Shown: piece after piece, positions 14,313 to 22,184 of the stretch | Layout of the letters: every line of letters begins with the position of its first letter | How positions within the stretch are numbered: the first letter of the stretch is position 1 | NCBI RefSeq assembly: GCF_907177275.1 | Contig: NZ_CAJSLV010000085.1 | Span: 1-48,538, forward strand | DNA length: 48,538 nucleotides | DNA from: Actinacidiphila cocklensis | Lineage (GTDB): Bacteria > Actinomycetota > Actinomycetes > Streptomycetales > Streptomycetaceae | Direction of reading: 5' to 3' | Made by a program: the position numbers and the translations under genes | Notes under the pieces: generated by a model | The model's database searches: none | Told to the model about the DNA's origin: nothing | Seen by the model: the letters and a program-made list of their open reading frames with translations, nothing else

Positions 14313-15548
14313 TCACTCGTGCCGCAGGGCCTCGATGGGCCGCAGGCTCGCCGCCCGGTTGGCGGGGTAGCTGCCGAAGAACAGCCCGATGGCCACGGCG
14401 ATGGCGAAGGCGCCCCACACCGATTCCGGGATGACCACCGGTTTGATGCCGACGATGGTGAAGTGCGAGCCGATGAGGCCGCCGACCACCCCGAGCCCGC
14501 CGCCGATGAGCGACAGCAGCGTCGACTCGGCCAGGAACTGCCCGAGGATGACGCCCTTGGGGGCGCCGATCGCCTTGCGGATGCCGATCTCCCGGGTCCG
14601 CTCGGTCACCGTCACCAGCATGATGTTGGTGATGCCGATCCCGCCGACCAGCAGCGAGATCGCGGCGACCGCGCCGAGCAGCACCGTGAAGGTCTTGTTG
14701 GTGTCGGACTGGGTGCTCAGCAGGGACTCCTGGCTGCTGACCCGGAAGTCCAGCGAGTTGGCGTCCTTGATGCCGTGCGTGCCCATCAGCACGGTGGTGA
14801 TCTCGTTCTGCGCGGGCGTGGTGGCCCCCGCGGACTTCGCCTCGACCAGGATCTGGCTCAGCGAGCCGAAGCCGGTGAAGGCGTTCTGCACGGTCGGCAG
14901 CGGTGCGATCACCGTGTCGTCCGGGTCCTGGAAGCCGGTGCCGCCCTTGGTGGCCAGCACGCCGACCACGGTGAAGGGCGTACCGCCGATGACGACCTTC
15001 TTGCCGACCGGGCTCGCCGTCCCGAACAGGTCGCTCGCGGTGGTCGAGCCGATCACCGCGACCTTGCGGGTGTTGAGCACGTCGTCGGCGGAGAAGTAGT
15101 CGCCCTTGTCGACCTTGCTGTTGGACGCCTCGAAGTACGCCGGGTAGGTGCCGACGACCTGGCTGACGGTGTGCGAGGTGCCCTGGTAGATCGCCGTCTG
15201 CGAGGTGGTGACCTCGGGCGCGACCGACTCGATGTCGGGCGCGGACGCGGGGTCGGCCAGCGCGCGGGCGTCGTCCACCGTGAGCGGCTTGGTGCTGCTC
15301 GACGACGTCGACCGTCCGCCGCCACCGCCACCGCCGAAGGCGCTGCCGGAACCGGAGGAGATGGTCAGCGAGTTGGTGCCGAGCTTCTCGATGGAGTCCT
15401 TGACCGACTGCGACGAGCCGTTGCCGACCGCCAGCAGGATGATCACGGCGGCGACGCCGATCAGCACGCCCAGCATGGTCAGCGCGGAGCGCACCTTGTT
15501 GGCGGCCAGGCCGCCGACCGCGAAGCGCAGCGTCTCGAAGGGGTTCAC
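14313..15548 (-). CDS. MacB-like ABC transporter permease
   Basis: A 411-residue permease of the MacB/FtsX class. It has one transmembrane helix at 21-43, a large extracytoplasmic MacB_PCD-type domain (about 44-285), then three C-terminal helices (about 286-311, 335-365, 376-395) with ERTREIGIRKAIGAPKGVIL between the first two. Such proteins use ATP-driven conformational changes to push substrates through a partner adaptor. A Gly/Ser insert (GSGSAFGGGGGGGRSTSSSS) lies early in the outer domain. GTG 15548 overlaps the ATPase stop codon by 4 bp (GTGA), implying coupled translation. The substrate (antibiotic, peptide or lipid) cannot be read from the sequence. Confidence 0.93.
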   Translation of the reverse strand: MNPFETLRFAVGGLAANKVRSALTMLGVLIGVAAVIILLAVGNGSSQSVKDSIEKLGTNSLTISSGSGSAFGGGGGGGRSTSSSSTKPLTVDDARALADPASAPDIESVAPEVTTSQTAIYQGTSHTVSQVVGTYPAYFEASNSKVDKGDYFSADDVLNTRKVAVIGSTTASDLFGTASPVGKKVVIGGTPFTVVGVLATKGGTGFQDPDDTVIAPLPTVQNAFTGFGSLSQILVEAKSAGATTPAQNEITTVLMGTHGIKDANSLDFRVSSQESLLSTQSDTNKTFTVLLGAVAAISLLVGGIGITNIMLVTVTERTREIGIRKAIGAPKGVILGQFLAESTLLSLIGGGLGVVGGLIGSHFTIVGIKPVVIPESVWGAFAIAVAIGLFFGSYPANRAASLRPIEALRHE

Positions 15549-16438
15549 AGCGCACCGCCTCCCGAAGCGCTCAGCGCCTGCGGTGAGTGCGCGGCGAAGA
15601 TCCCGGGGTCGCGCAGCGCCGGCGGCGGCCCCTCGACGGGCGCCTGCCGCACGTCGGCGACCACCTGCCCGTCGACCAGCCGTATGACGCGCTTGGCGTG
15701 CCGGGCGACCTCGTCCTCGTGGGTGATCAGGACGACGGTGCGCCCCGACGCGTTGAGCCGGTCCACGATCGAGAGCACTTCCTCCGTGCTGTGGCTGTCC
15801 AGGTTGCCGGTCGGCTCGTCGGCGAGCAGCATCGCCGGCGCGGTGACCAGTGCTCTGGCGACCGCGACCCGCTGCTGCTGGCCGCCGGACAGCTCGTTGG
15901 GCCGGTGGTCGACCCGGTCGGCGAGGCCGACCAGGGCGAGCGCGGCCAGCGCCCGCCGCCGGCGCTCCGCGGTCCGCACCCCCGCGTAGGCCAGCGGCAG
16001 TTCGACCTGGGCCAGCGCGGGGGTGCGCGGCACCAGGTTGAACGACTGGAAGACGAAGCCGATCTTGCGGTTGCGCACCAGTGAGAGCTGGTGCTCGTCG
16101 AGACCGCCGACGTCGATGCCGTCCAGCAGGTAGCGGCCCGACGTCGGGACGTCCAGGCACCCGAGGATGTTCATCAGGGTGGACTTGCCCGACCCCGAAC
16201 TGCCCATCACCGCGACCATGTCGCCCTGTTCGACCAGCAGGTCGACACCGGGGGACTCACCGGTCACCGGGTCGGGCGGGCCGCCGAGCGCCCGTACGGT
16301 CGCGTCGCCGTGGCCGTACGTCTTGCGCAGCGACCGCACCTCGATGACCGGTGGCGGACCCCAGGGCTCCTCCTGCGGCGCTTCCGGCTCGCCGCCTCCG
16401 CGGTGGGCGCCGTTCCTGCCGCCCAGGCCGAGCCTCAT
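15545..16438 (-). CDS. MacB-type ABC transporter ATP-binding protein
   Basis: A 297-residue ATPase. Walker A is GSSGSGKST (79-87), the Q-loop is VFQSFNLVP (129-137), the signature is LSGGQQQR (183-190), Walker B is AMLLADEP (202-209) and the switch His is His240. It clearly belongs to the LolD/MacB class. Two features are unusual. A Gly/Pro insertion at about 52-64 (GGPPDPVTGESPG) replaces the normal short turn between the first beta strands. A tail of about 40 residues after the last strand ends SASGGGAL. ATG 16438 overlaps the adaptor stop by 4 bp (ATGA). It energises the permease encoded next. Confidence 0.94.
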   Translation of the reverse strand: MRLGLGGRNGAHRGGGEPEAPQEEPWGPPPVIEVRSLRKTYGHGDATVRALGGPPDPVTGESPGVDLLVEQGDMVAVMGSSGSGKSTLMNILGCLDVPTSGRYLLDGIDVGGLDEHQLSLVRNRKIGFVFQSFNLVPRTPALAQVELPLAYAGVRTAERRRRALAALALVGLADRVDHRPNELSGGQQQRVAVARALVTAPAMLLADEPTGNLDSHSTEEVLSIVDRLNASGRTVVLITHEDEVARHAKRVIRLVDGQVVADVRQAPVEGPPPALRDPGIFAAHSPQALSASGGGAL

Positions 16439-17808
16439 CCGCGCGCCCCACCGGCGCCTGTGCCGCGGAAGCCGCCCGCCGCGCCGCCGGCGCCGCCGAG
16501 GCGGTTCGTGCCGCCGCCGAGGCCGCCGGGGAAGGCGCCGCTGGGGAAGCCGTTGTTGCCGGCCGAGGCGACCGTCGGGATCTGCACCTGCTGGCCCTCG
16601 GTCAGGCCGCCGGTGATCTGGTCGGTGCTGTCGCCCTCGATGCCGACCGTCACCGCGGTACGGGTGGTGGACCCGTCGGCGTTGACGACCGTGACCGTGC
16701 GGCTGGCGCCGGTGCCGGACACCGCGGCGGTCGGCACGCTGAGCGCGTCGCTCGCCGAGCCGGTGGTGACCTGGATGCTGGCGCTCAGGCCGGTACGCAG
16801 GTCCGAGGTGTCGCTGGTGATCTGGAGCGTCGCCGCGTACTGCACGGCGCTGCCCGACGAGCCGGTCCCGGAGCCCGAGCCGCTGCTGACGGGGAGCGAA
16901 CTCACCGACAGCACCTTGGCGTCGAGCACCGTGCCGGACTGGGCGTTGAGCGTGACGGTGGCGGTCTGCCCCGCCTTGACCTTGAGCGAGTCGGCCTCGG
17001 AGAAGTCCGCGGTCACCTGCATGCCGGCCGGGTTGGTCAGCACGATGAAGCCGGAGAGCGAACTGCTGGAGGACGAGGAGGAGTTGGACGACGAGCTGCT
17101 GCTCGAACCGGAGCCGGAGCCGGAGCCCGCGCCCGAGCCGCTGCCGCCGGTGCCGGAGACCGTGTCGCCCTTGGCCGCGGCCACCGAGGCGACCGTGCCG
17201 GCCACCGGGGCCTTGAGCGTGGTGCCGTCGACGGCGCGCTGTGCGGCGTCCACGGCGTTCTGCGCCTGCGTCACCTGAGCCTGGGCCTGGGCGAGTTGGG
17301 CGGCGTCGACGGTCGGGGTAGGCGACGGGGTCGGGGTGGCCGCTGCGGTGCCGCCGCGGCCCGAGCTGCTGGAGTCACCGCTGGAGTTGCCGGTGGACGC
17401 GGGCAGTTCGCCCGCCTCGACCTTGGTCAGGTTCGCCTCGGCCGCGTCCAGCGAGGCCTCGTCCTGCTGGAGCGTCGCCTTCGCGTCGGTGTCGTCGACC
17501 TCGGCCAGCACCTGGCCCTTCTTGACCTTGTCACCCGGCTTGACGCTCACCTTGGTGAGCGTGCCGCCCGTGGTGAAGTTCAGCCCCGCGTCGCTCGGCG
17601 AGGCGAGCGTTCCGGAACCGGACACGGTGGCCAGCACCGTTCCCTTGCTGACGGTCGCCACCCGCGCGGTGCTGCTGCCGGTGGACTTGCTGCCGTCGTC
17701 GTGCACGGCGGCGTAGGCGCCGCCGGCGCCCGCGAGGACGACCACGCCGAGCACCGAGTTGATCAGGGCGGCCCTGCGCCGCCGTGGAAGCACCTTCATG
17801 ACCGGCAT
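16435..17808 (-). CDS. MacA/HlyD-like efflux periplasmic-adaptor-type protein
   Basis: A 457-residue membrane-anchored adaptor. It has one transmembrane segment (13-34), a biotinyl-lipoyl-like half motif (VSVKPGDKVKKGQVLAEVDD, 86-105) and an alpha-helical hairpin (about 108-135 and 168-195). The second lipoyl half (LKAPVAGTVASVAAAKGDTVSG, 198-219) and a beta-barrel region follow. It links the MacB-like permease to the outside. Three low-complexity tracts interrupt it: 138-167 (Ser/Thr/Pro), 219-252 (Gly/Ser, with a near-pure Ser run) and the Gly-rich C terminus from about 425. ATG 17808 has AGGAG 12 nt upstream; ATG 17799 is an alternative. It is the first gene of the operon. Confidence 0.9.
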   Translation of the reverse strand: MPVMKVLPRRRRAALINSVLGVVVLAGAGGAYAAVHDDGSKSTGSSTARVATVSKGTVLATVSGSGTLASPSDAGLNFTTGGTLTKVSVKPGDKVKKGQVLAEVDDTDAKATLQQDEASLDAAEANLTKVEAGELPASTGNSSGDSSSSGRGGTAAATPTPSPTPTVDAAQLAQAQAQVTQAQNAVDAAQRAVDGTTLKAPVAGTVASVAAAKGDTVSGTGGSGSGAGSGSGSGSSSSSSSNSSSSSSSSLSGFIVLTNPAGMQVTADFSEADSLKVKAGQTATVTLNAQSGTVLDAKVLSVSSLPVSSGSGSGTGSSGSAVQYAATLQITSDTSDLRTGLSASIQVTTGSASDALSVPTAAVSGTGASRTVTVVNADGSTTRTAVTVGIEGDSTDQITGGLTEGQQVQIPTVASAGNNGFPSGAFPGGLGGGTNRLGGAGGAAGGFRGTGAGGARG

Positions 17809-18084
17809 CCTGGCCGCCCACTCCTTTGAAGCCCTGGGAGGAAACTGGGAGTTCGCTGGGAGTGCATAGCCCGCATATACGGGCACAGGCCGCCTTCCGG
17901 GCGGGGCTGTGCCGTTTACGGGCGGCTGTGGGCGGTCTGTTCCCCGGAAACTCACAGCCGGTGCCCGGGCGGCGCCTACTTCGGTGGGGTTCAGTCATGG
18001 GCTGCCGCCCTGCGTTGGCCTCCATCCCCGCGCGCACGCGTAGGGCGGCACCACCGCCCACCACCTCCCCGAGGAGACCCGGCC
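17809..18084. promoter_or_regulatory. Divergent control region of the efflux operon and Cys-repeat lipoprotein gene
   Basis: These 276 bp separate the start of the adaptor gene (minus) from the lipoprotein gene (plus), so promoters for both must lie here. GCATAGCCCGCATATACGGGC (about 17863-17883, one base over a compact pattern of GCATA and TATAC) is AT-richer than its surroundings and the best place for a -10. The regulator encoded at 12679-13416 may bind here, but no clear direct-repeat OmpR-type site is visible. No gene is seen. Confidence 0.4.
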
Positions 18085-18699
18085 ATGACCTGGACCCCCA
18101 CCACCGCACTGCGGGCAGGCGCGTCCGTCGCCGTCCTCGCCTCGGGGGCGCTCCTGCTCGCCGCGTGCTCCTCGGGGTCGTCGGGTACGCCGGCCGCAGG
18201 CGACGCGAAGCCGTCGTCCTCGGTGTCGGCCGGCGCGAGTGCCTCCGGCTCGATGACGGCGTACCGCGACTGCCTGTCGCAGCACGGCGTGGACCTGCCG
18301 AGCTTCGCGCCCCGCACCGGGCGCCCCTCGGGCCGGCCCTCGGGGCGCCCCAGCGGGGGCGGCGGCTTCGGCGGGTTCGGCGGCGGCTTCGGCGGCGCGT
18401 CCGCCGATCCCACGACGCAGGCGGCGATGAAGGCGTGCGAGTCGCTGCGGCCGCAGTTCTCCGGGCGTGGTGGGGCGGGTGGCGCCGGGGGCGCCGACTC
18501 CAGTGCCTTCCAGGCCTTCACGAGCTGCCTGAAGGACCACGGCGTGACCCTCTCGACGGCGTCCCCGTCCCCGGGCTCCACGGGCCGCCCCCGCGGCGGC
18601 ATGTTCGGCGGCCTCAACACCTCCGACCCGAAGACGGCCGCGGCCTACAACACCTGCAAGGCCCTCCTCCCCCAGCGCCCTTCGCCTGCGGCGAGCTGA
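18085..18699 (+). CDS. Lipoprotein with tandem Cys-x-HGV repeats
   Basis: A 204-residue putative lipoprotein. The signal peptide ends in ALLLAAC, with the lipidated Cys at 28. Two copies of one motif follow: YRDCLSQHGVDLP then AMKACESLRP (60-123), and FTSCLKDHGVTL then YNTCKALLP (145-196). Each supplies two cysteines (63/118 and 148/191). Related C-x-x-HGV-x-x-P proteins are familiar beside MacAB-type pumps in actinobacteria; function is unknown. A Gly/Phe-rich stretch and GRPSGRPSGRPSGG triplets lie inside the first repeat. ATG 18085 follows GAGGAG. Divergence from the efflux operon suggests a shared control region and perhaps a role as its surface partner. Confidence 0.82.
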   Translation: MTWTPTTALRAGASVAVLASGALLLAACSSGSSGTPAAGDAKPSSSVSAGASASGSMTAYRDCLSQHGVDLPSFAPRTGRPSGRPSGRPSGGGGFGGFGGGFGGASADPTTQAAMKACESLRPQFSGRGGAGGAGGADSSAFQAFTSCLKDHGVTLSTASPSPGSTGRPRGGMFGGLNTSDPKTAAAYNTCKALLPQRPSPAAS

Positions 18700-18716
18700 G
18701 CCGTCCCGCCGTGCGG

Positions 18717-18810
18717 CGCGCAGTTCCCCGGGCCCCTGATGGCTTGCCCTCTGCGCAGAGGGTGAGCGTTTTTCAGGGGCGCGGGGAACTGCGCGACCAG
18801 CCACCCACCG
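18717..18810. repeat. Dispersed palindromic repeat, copy 2
   Basis: The left arm 18717-18739 and right arm 18773-18795 are 23 bp each and complementary at 22 positions; the core is GGGGCGCGGGGAACTGCGCG. Between them sits a 16-bp perfect palindrome CCCTCTGCGCAGAGGG (18747-18762), then GCG and T5. The segment to about 18810 (GACCAGCC, CACCGGG) is shared with copy 1 near 6580. It lies between convergent genes, where the folded RNA could act as a bidirectional terminator. Confidence 0.75.
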
Positions 18811-18857
18811 GGGGAAGGTCCCGGAGCCCGGGGGCGGGGCGCCCCCGGGGGGAACCG

Positions 18858-20366
18858 TCAACCGTAGCTGAGCTTGGAGCAGGGGTCCGCGTCCGCGCTG
18901 CGGGCCTGCTTGCTCAGGTCCGTCGCCGACGGGCTGGGCTTCGAGGACGCGGACGTACCCGACTTCGCGGCGGTGGCCGCGTAGTCCGAGCCGAGCACGA
19001 CGTTGACCCCGGTCGTGTCGAGCTGGACCAGCTGCGCGCCAGGGAAGAGCTTCGCGACGGTGTCCGCGTGCGCCTTGGCCTCGGCGCCCGAGCCGTACTC
19101 GATCCGGGTGACCGTGTGGTCCCTGGTCTTCGCGTTGGTCGAGTTCATGACCGTGAAGCCGTCGGCCTTCAGCGCGTCGGCCGCCTTGCCGGCGAGGCCG
19201 CCGGTGTACGTGCCGTTGTAGACGGAGACCATGATCCCGGAGCCGTCGACCGTCGCGCTGGGCGTCGGCTTCGGCGCGGTCTTGCCGGAGGCGTTGACGC
19301 CCTCCAGCGTGCGGTCCGCGCGCAGTTCCGCGAAGAGGTTGTCCACGTCGGGGTGGACCAGGTCTATGCGGGAGCCGGCGTACTTCCAGGGCGCGGTGAT
19401 GAACTGGATGTTCTTCAGGTCGATGCCCTTCAGCGACAGCCCGAAGTTCATCAGCTTCACCGCGCTGCCCAGACCCGGGTCCACCGTCAGCGACTTGGTC
19501 GCCGCGTTGGCCAGCGGCAGCAGCGTCGTGGGGTTCATGCCCTGGCCCTTGATCTTGCTGATCAGCGCGGACAGGAAGGCCTGCTGCCGCAGCATGCGGC
19601 CGACGTCGGAGTTGTCGCCGACACCGTGCCGGACCCGGACGTAGTCCAGCGCCTGCTGGCCCTGCAGCTTCTGCATCCCGGCCTTGAGGACGACCTTGCC
19701 CTTGTGGCCGAGGTTGGGGTTCATGTCCCCCTGGTAGATGTTGTTGGGCACGCAGACCTCGACGCCGTGGACGGCGGAGGTCATGGACGCGAAGCCCGCG
19801 AAGTCGATCACCATCGTGTGGTCCACCCGCAGGCCGGACAGCTTCTCGATGGTGTTCTGCGTACAGGCCGGGTTGCCCTTCTCCGTGTTGCCCATGGAGA
19901 AGGCCGAGTTGAACATCGCGGCCGGCTGGTCCGCCGACCACTTGCCGTCCGGCAGCAGGCAGGAGGGTATGTCGACCAGCGAGTCGCGGGGTATGGATAT
20001 GCCCACCGCGTGTTTGTGGTCGGGATAGACGTGCAGCAGGATCGTGGTGTCCGAGCGGCCGATCGGTCCCGACTTGGACCCGCCGAGCTTGCCGTTCTCG
20101 CCCGCGCGGGTGTCGGAGCCGATGAGCAGGACGTTGACGGCCTTGTCACCGTTGGCGTCCGCCTGGGCCGCCGCGGGGCGGTTCTTGCTCAGTCCCGCGG
20201 AGTCGAAGGTCGCGATGTTCGCGTTCAGCTTGAGGTAGATCGCACCGGCGCCGGCGACGAGCAGCACGACGACCGAGGCGGCGATCCCGATGATCCAGCG
20301 CTTGCGGCTGCGCTTGCGTATCCCACGGCCGCGTTTACGTTCCGGCTTGCGCCCACGAACGCCCAT
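18858..20366 (-). CDS. LCP (LytR-CpsA-Psr) family cell-wall glycopolymer ligase
   Basis: A 502-residue membrane-anchored enzyme. A strongly basic N terminus is followed by a transmembrane helix (24-45) and the LCP domain (about 76-240). Pyrophosphate- and metal-binding residues are visible as GSDTR (83-87), GRSDT (103-107) and IPRDS (126-130), then GLRVDHTMVIDFAGF and LDYVRVRH. A LytR_C-type domain (about 360-445, ISVYNGTYTGGLAGKAADALKADGF-like) and a Ser/Thr/Lys tail follow. LCP enzymes move glycopolymers from lipid carriers onto peptidoglycan. ATG 20366 gives the expected basic N terminus; an upstream GTG at 20399 is possible. Transcribed alone from a 208-bp spacer. Confidence 0.93.
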   Translation of the reverse strand: MGVRGRKPERKRGRGIRKRSRKRWIIGIAASVVVLLVAGAGAIYLKLNANIATFDSAGLSKNRPAAAQADANGDKAVNVLLIGSDTRAGENGKLGGSKSGPIGRSDTTILLHVYPDHKHAVGISIPRDSLVDIPSCLLPDGKWSADQPAAMFNSAFSMGNTEKGNPACTQNTIEKLSGLRVDHTMVIDFAGFASMTSAVHGVEVCVPNNIYQGDMNPNLGHKGKVVLKAGMQKLQGQQALDYVRVRHGVGDNSDVGRMLRQQAFLSALISKIKGQGMNPTTLLPLANAATKSLTVDPGLGSAVKLMNFGLSLKGIDLKNIQFITAPWKYAGSRIDLVHPDVDNLFAELRADRTLEGVNASGKTAPKPTPSATVDGSGIMVSVYNGTYTGGLAGKAADALKADGFTVMNSTNAKTRDHTVTRIEYGSGAEAKAHADTVAKLFPGAQLVQLDTTGVNVVLGSDYAATAAKSGTSASSKPSPSATDLSKQARSADADPCSKLSYG

Positions 20367-20574
20367 TGCCTTACACCTTCGGTCCGGTGGCACCCGCACA
20401 CATCACGACGAAGCCCCAACGTTTATCAGTTGCCCCGGCCGGGCCGTATGACGCCGGTCACATTGGCGCCGGGGGAGGGCGTTTGCCCAGCGAGACACTG
20501 TACGGCGTCAACATTTGGGTGACGTAAAGGCAGCATGGAGTGACGGCTTCCGTACCCGGGCGGACCGGGGGACG

Positions 20575-21003
20575 TCAGGCGCCCAGCGCCTCGTCCAGGG
20601 TGGGCACCGGGAGGAAGACCGTGTCGAGGCCGGTCATCGCCAGCAGCTTGCGGGTCGGCGGGTGGGTGCAGACCATCGCGGTCCGCCCGCCGCGGTCGAT
20701 CACCCGGCGGCGGGCGCGTACCAGCAGCGCCAGGCCGTAGCAGTCGATGAACTCCAGCGGCCCGAGGTCGAAGACCACCAGCAGCGGCAGCGGCCACAGC
20801 GCGGCGGCGTCCAGGTGCGGGTGGATGCCGCGGGCGCTGCCGAGGTCGATCTCGCCGGCCAGCTCGACGACGGTGGCCTGCCGGACGCGGTACGAACGGG
20901 CGTACTCCGTCGGCGCCGGGATCACGTGGTCGAGCCGGTGGCCGGGCTCGGCACGGCCCTCGCGGCTCCCGGCGGCCTGGTCGCCGTTGACCCCCTCGTC
21001 CAC
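20575..21003 (-). CDS. STAS-domain protein (anti-sigma-factor antagonist-like) without phosphorylatable Ser
   Basis: A 142-residue protein. The STAS domain (about 38-135) begins YRVRQATVVELAGEIDLGSA, typical of SpoIIAA/RsbV-like antagonists that release sigma factors by binding RsbW-type kinases. At the site normally occupied by a phosphorylated Ser, usually D-S-S/T-G or D-C-S-G, this protein has EFIDCYGLALL (Asp87-Cys88-Tyr89), so classical Ser phosphorylation is not possible there. GTG 21003 is preceded by the purine run GGGGGGCACAG. It is encoded 133 bp downstream of the WhiJ-like gene on the same strand, close to an RsbW-like ATPase, so a functional link is plausible. Confidence 0.85.
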   Translation of the reverse strand: MDEGVNGDQAAGSREGRAEPGHRLDHVIPAPTEYARSYRVRQATVVELAGEIDLGSARGIHPHLDAAALWPLPLLVVFDLGPLEFIDCYGLALLVRARRRVIDRGGRTAMVCTHPPTRKLLAMTGLDTVFLPVPTLDEALGA

Positions 21004-21136
21004 CTGTGCCCCCCGTCCCCCTCGCGTGACCTGCGTAACCGTAGCGGCGCAGCAATGCCCGGGGGGAGACAGCCGGGGGTAAAACAACGCGATATTCACC
21101 CGTAGGGGTGAAGGTCCACAGAAAGGACCCGAAAGG

Positions 21137-22003
21137 TCACAACTCCCGCTGAAACGTGTTCAGCCAGTCGAGGGAGTCGGCAGGGCTCAGCGCGAGCCGG
21201 CCCAGCGCCGTCATGGCCTTGTCGTACTCGACGACCTCGTCGTGCTTGTCGATGTAGAGCGCGCCGGTCAGCTGCTCCAGATAGACCAGGTCGGGCAGGT
21301 CGGACTCGGGGAAGCTCAGCAGCGTGAAGGCGCCGCCGCCGGCCGCGTGGCCGCCGGTGGCGAAGGGCAGTACCCGCACGTCCACGTTGGGCGCCCCTGC
21401 GGCCTCCAGGATGTGCTGGATCTGGTCCCGCATCACCTGCCGGGTGCCGAACGGCCGGCGCAGCGCACCCTCGTCCATCACGGCGACGAAGTGCGGCGCC
21501 CGCTCCGAGACGAGCAGCTTCTGCCGCTCCAGGCGTAGACCGACTCGTCTTTCCACCCAGGAGTCGGCTCCTTCGGGGTGACCGAGCCGGATCACCTGCC
21601 TTATGTAGTCCTCGGTCTGCAACAGGCCGTGCACGAACTGCACCTCGAAGGTGCGGATGAGGGCCGCCGACTCCTCAAGACCGACATACGTCTGGAACCA
21701 GGTGGGCATCACCTCGCCGTAGCCGTGCCACCAGCCGGCCGCGTTGGCCTCCCTCACGAGCCCGAGCATGGCGAGCCGCTCACCCTCCTCGGTGACGCCG
21801 TACAGCGTCAGCAGATCGGCGACATCCCGCTCCTTGAAGCTGACTCTCCCCAGCTCCATGCGGCTGATCTTCGACTCCGACGCCCGGATGGAGTACCCGG
21901 CGTCCTCCCGGCTGATCCCCCGCGACTCGCGCAGCCTCCGCAGCTGCGCTCCGAGCAGCATTCGTCGCACGATGGACCCGCCTCCCGGCTGCCCTGCGCT
22001 CAT
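21137..22003 (-). CDS. WhiJ-like HTH transcriptional regulator with DUF5753
   Basis: A 288-residue regulator. The XRE-type HTH (about 17-72; LRRLRESRGISREDAGYSIRASESKISRMELGRVSFKERDV) is followed by the DUF5753 domain (about 100-285; WFQTYVGLEESAALIRTFEVQFVHGLLQTEDYIRQVI and VVEYDKAMTALGRLALSPADSLDWL). Proteins of this kind (WhiJ and its many Streptomyces paralogues) usually sit next to a DUF397 gene and an RsbW-like ATPase gene, exactly as here, and influence differentiation or antibiotic production. The spacer shared with the ATPase gene contains TGCACGTGCA, also repeated before the DUF397 gene, which is the best candidate for its binding site. Confidence 0.92.
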   Translation of the reverse strand: MSAGQPGGGSIVRRMLLGAQLRRLRESRGISREDAGYSIRASESKISRMELGRVSFKERDVADLLTLYGVTEEGERLAMLGLVREANAAGWWHGYGEVMPTWFQTYVGLEESAALIRTFEVQFVHGLLQTEDYIRQVIRLGHPEGADSWVERRVGLRLERQKLLVSERAPHFVAVMDEGALRRPFGTRQVMRDQIQHILEAAGAPNVDVRVLPFATGGHAAGGGAFTLLSFPESDLPDLVYLEQLTGALYIDKHDEVVEYDKAMTALGRLALSPADSLDWLNTFQREL

Positions 22004-22084
22004 AGGTCACGCTCCGCCCTTGGTTCATCAGCAGTCTGCCACTAATGGCTTGCGCGCAGTACCCATCCCGTCACTCTGAATCGT

Positions 22085-22117
22085 CACGTGCATCAATTCC
22101 TTGCAGATGCACGTGCA
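22085..22117. promoter_or_regulatory. TGCACGTGCA operator motifs in the divergent WhiJ/ATPase promoter
   Basis: CACGTGCA occurs at 22085-22092 and a perfect 10-bp palindrome TGCACGTGCA at 22108-22117, with further TTGCA and CGTGCAG half-sites to 22167. The same palindrome recurs three times at 22993-23025. The motif lies between the HTH gene and the ATPase gene and probably controls both. Confidence 0.6.
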
Positions 22118-22184
22118 GACGCTCTTGCATCCCCGGGTGCCGATCCCTGAGCATGGTGCCCGTGCAGATACTTCGGGGGCACGC

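Noticed and set aside
22101..22184. An upstream TTG start for the RsbW-like ATPase
   Set aside because: It would translate the operator repeats. A purine-rich site precedes ATG 22185, and the extra residues are not protein-like.
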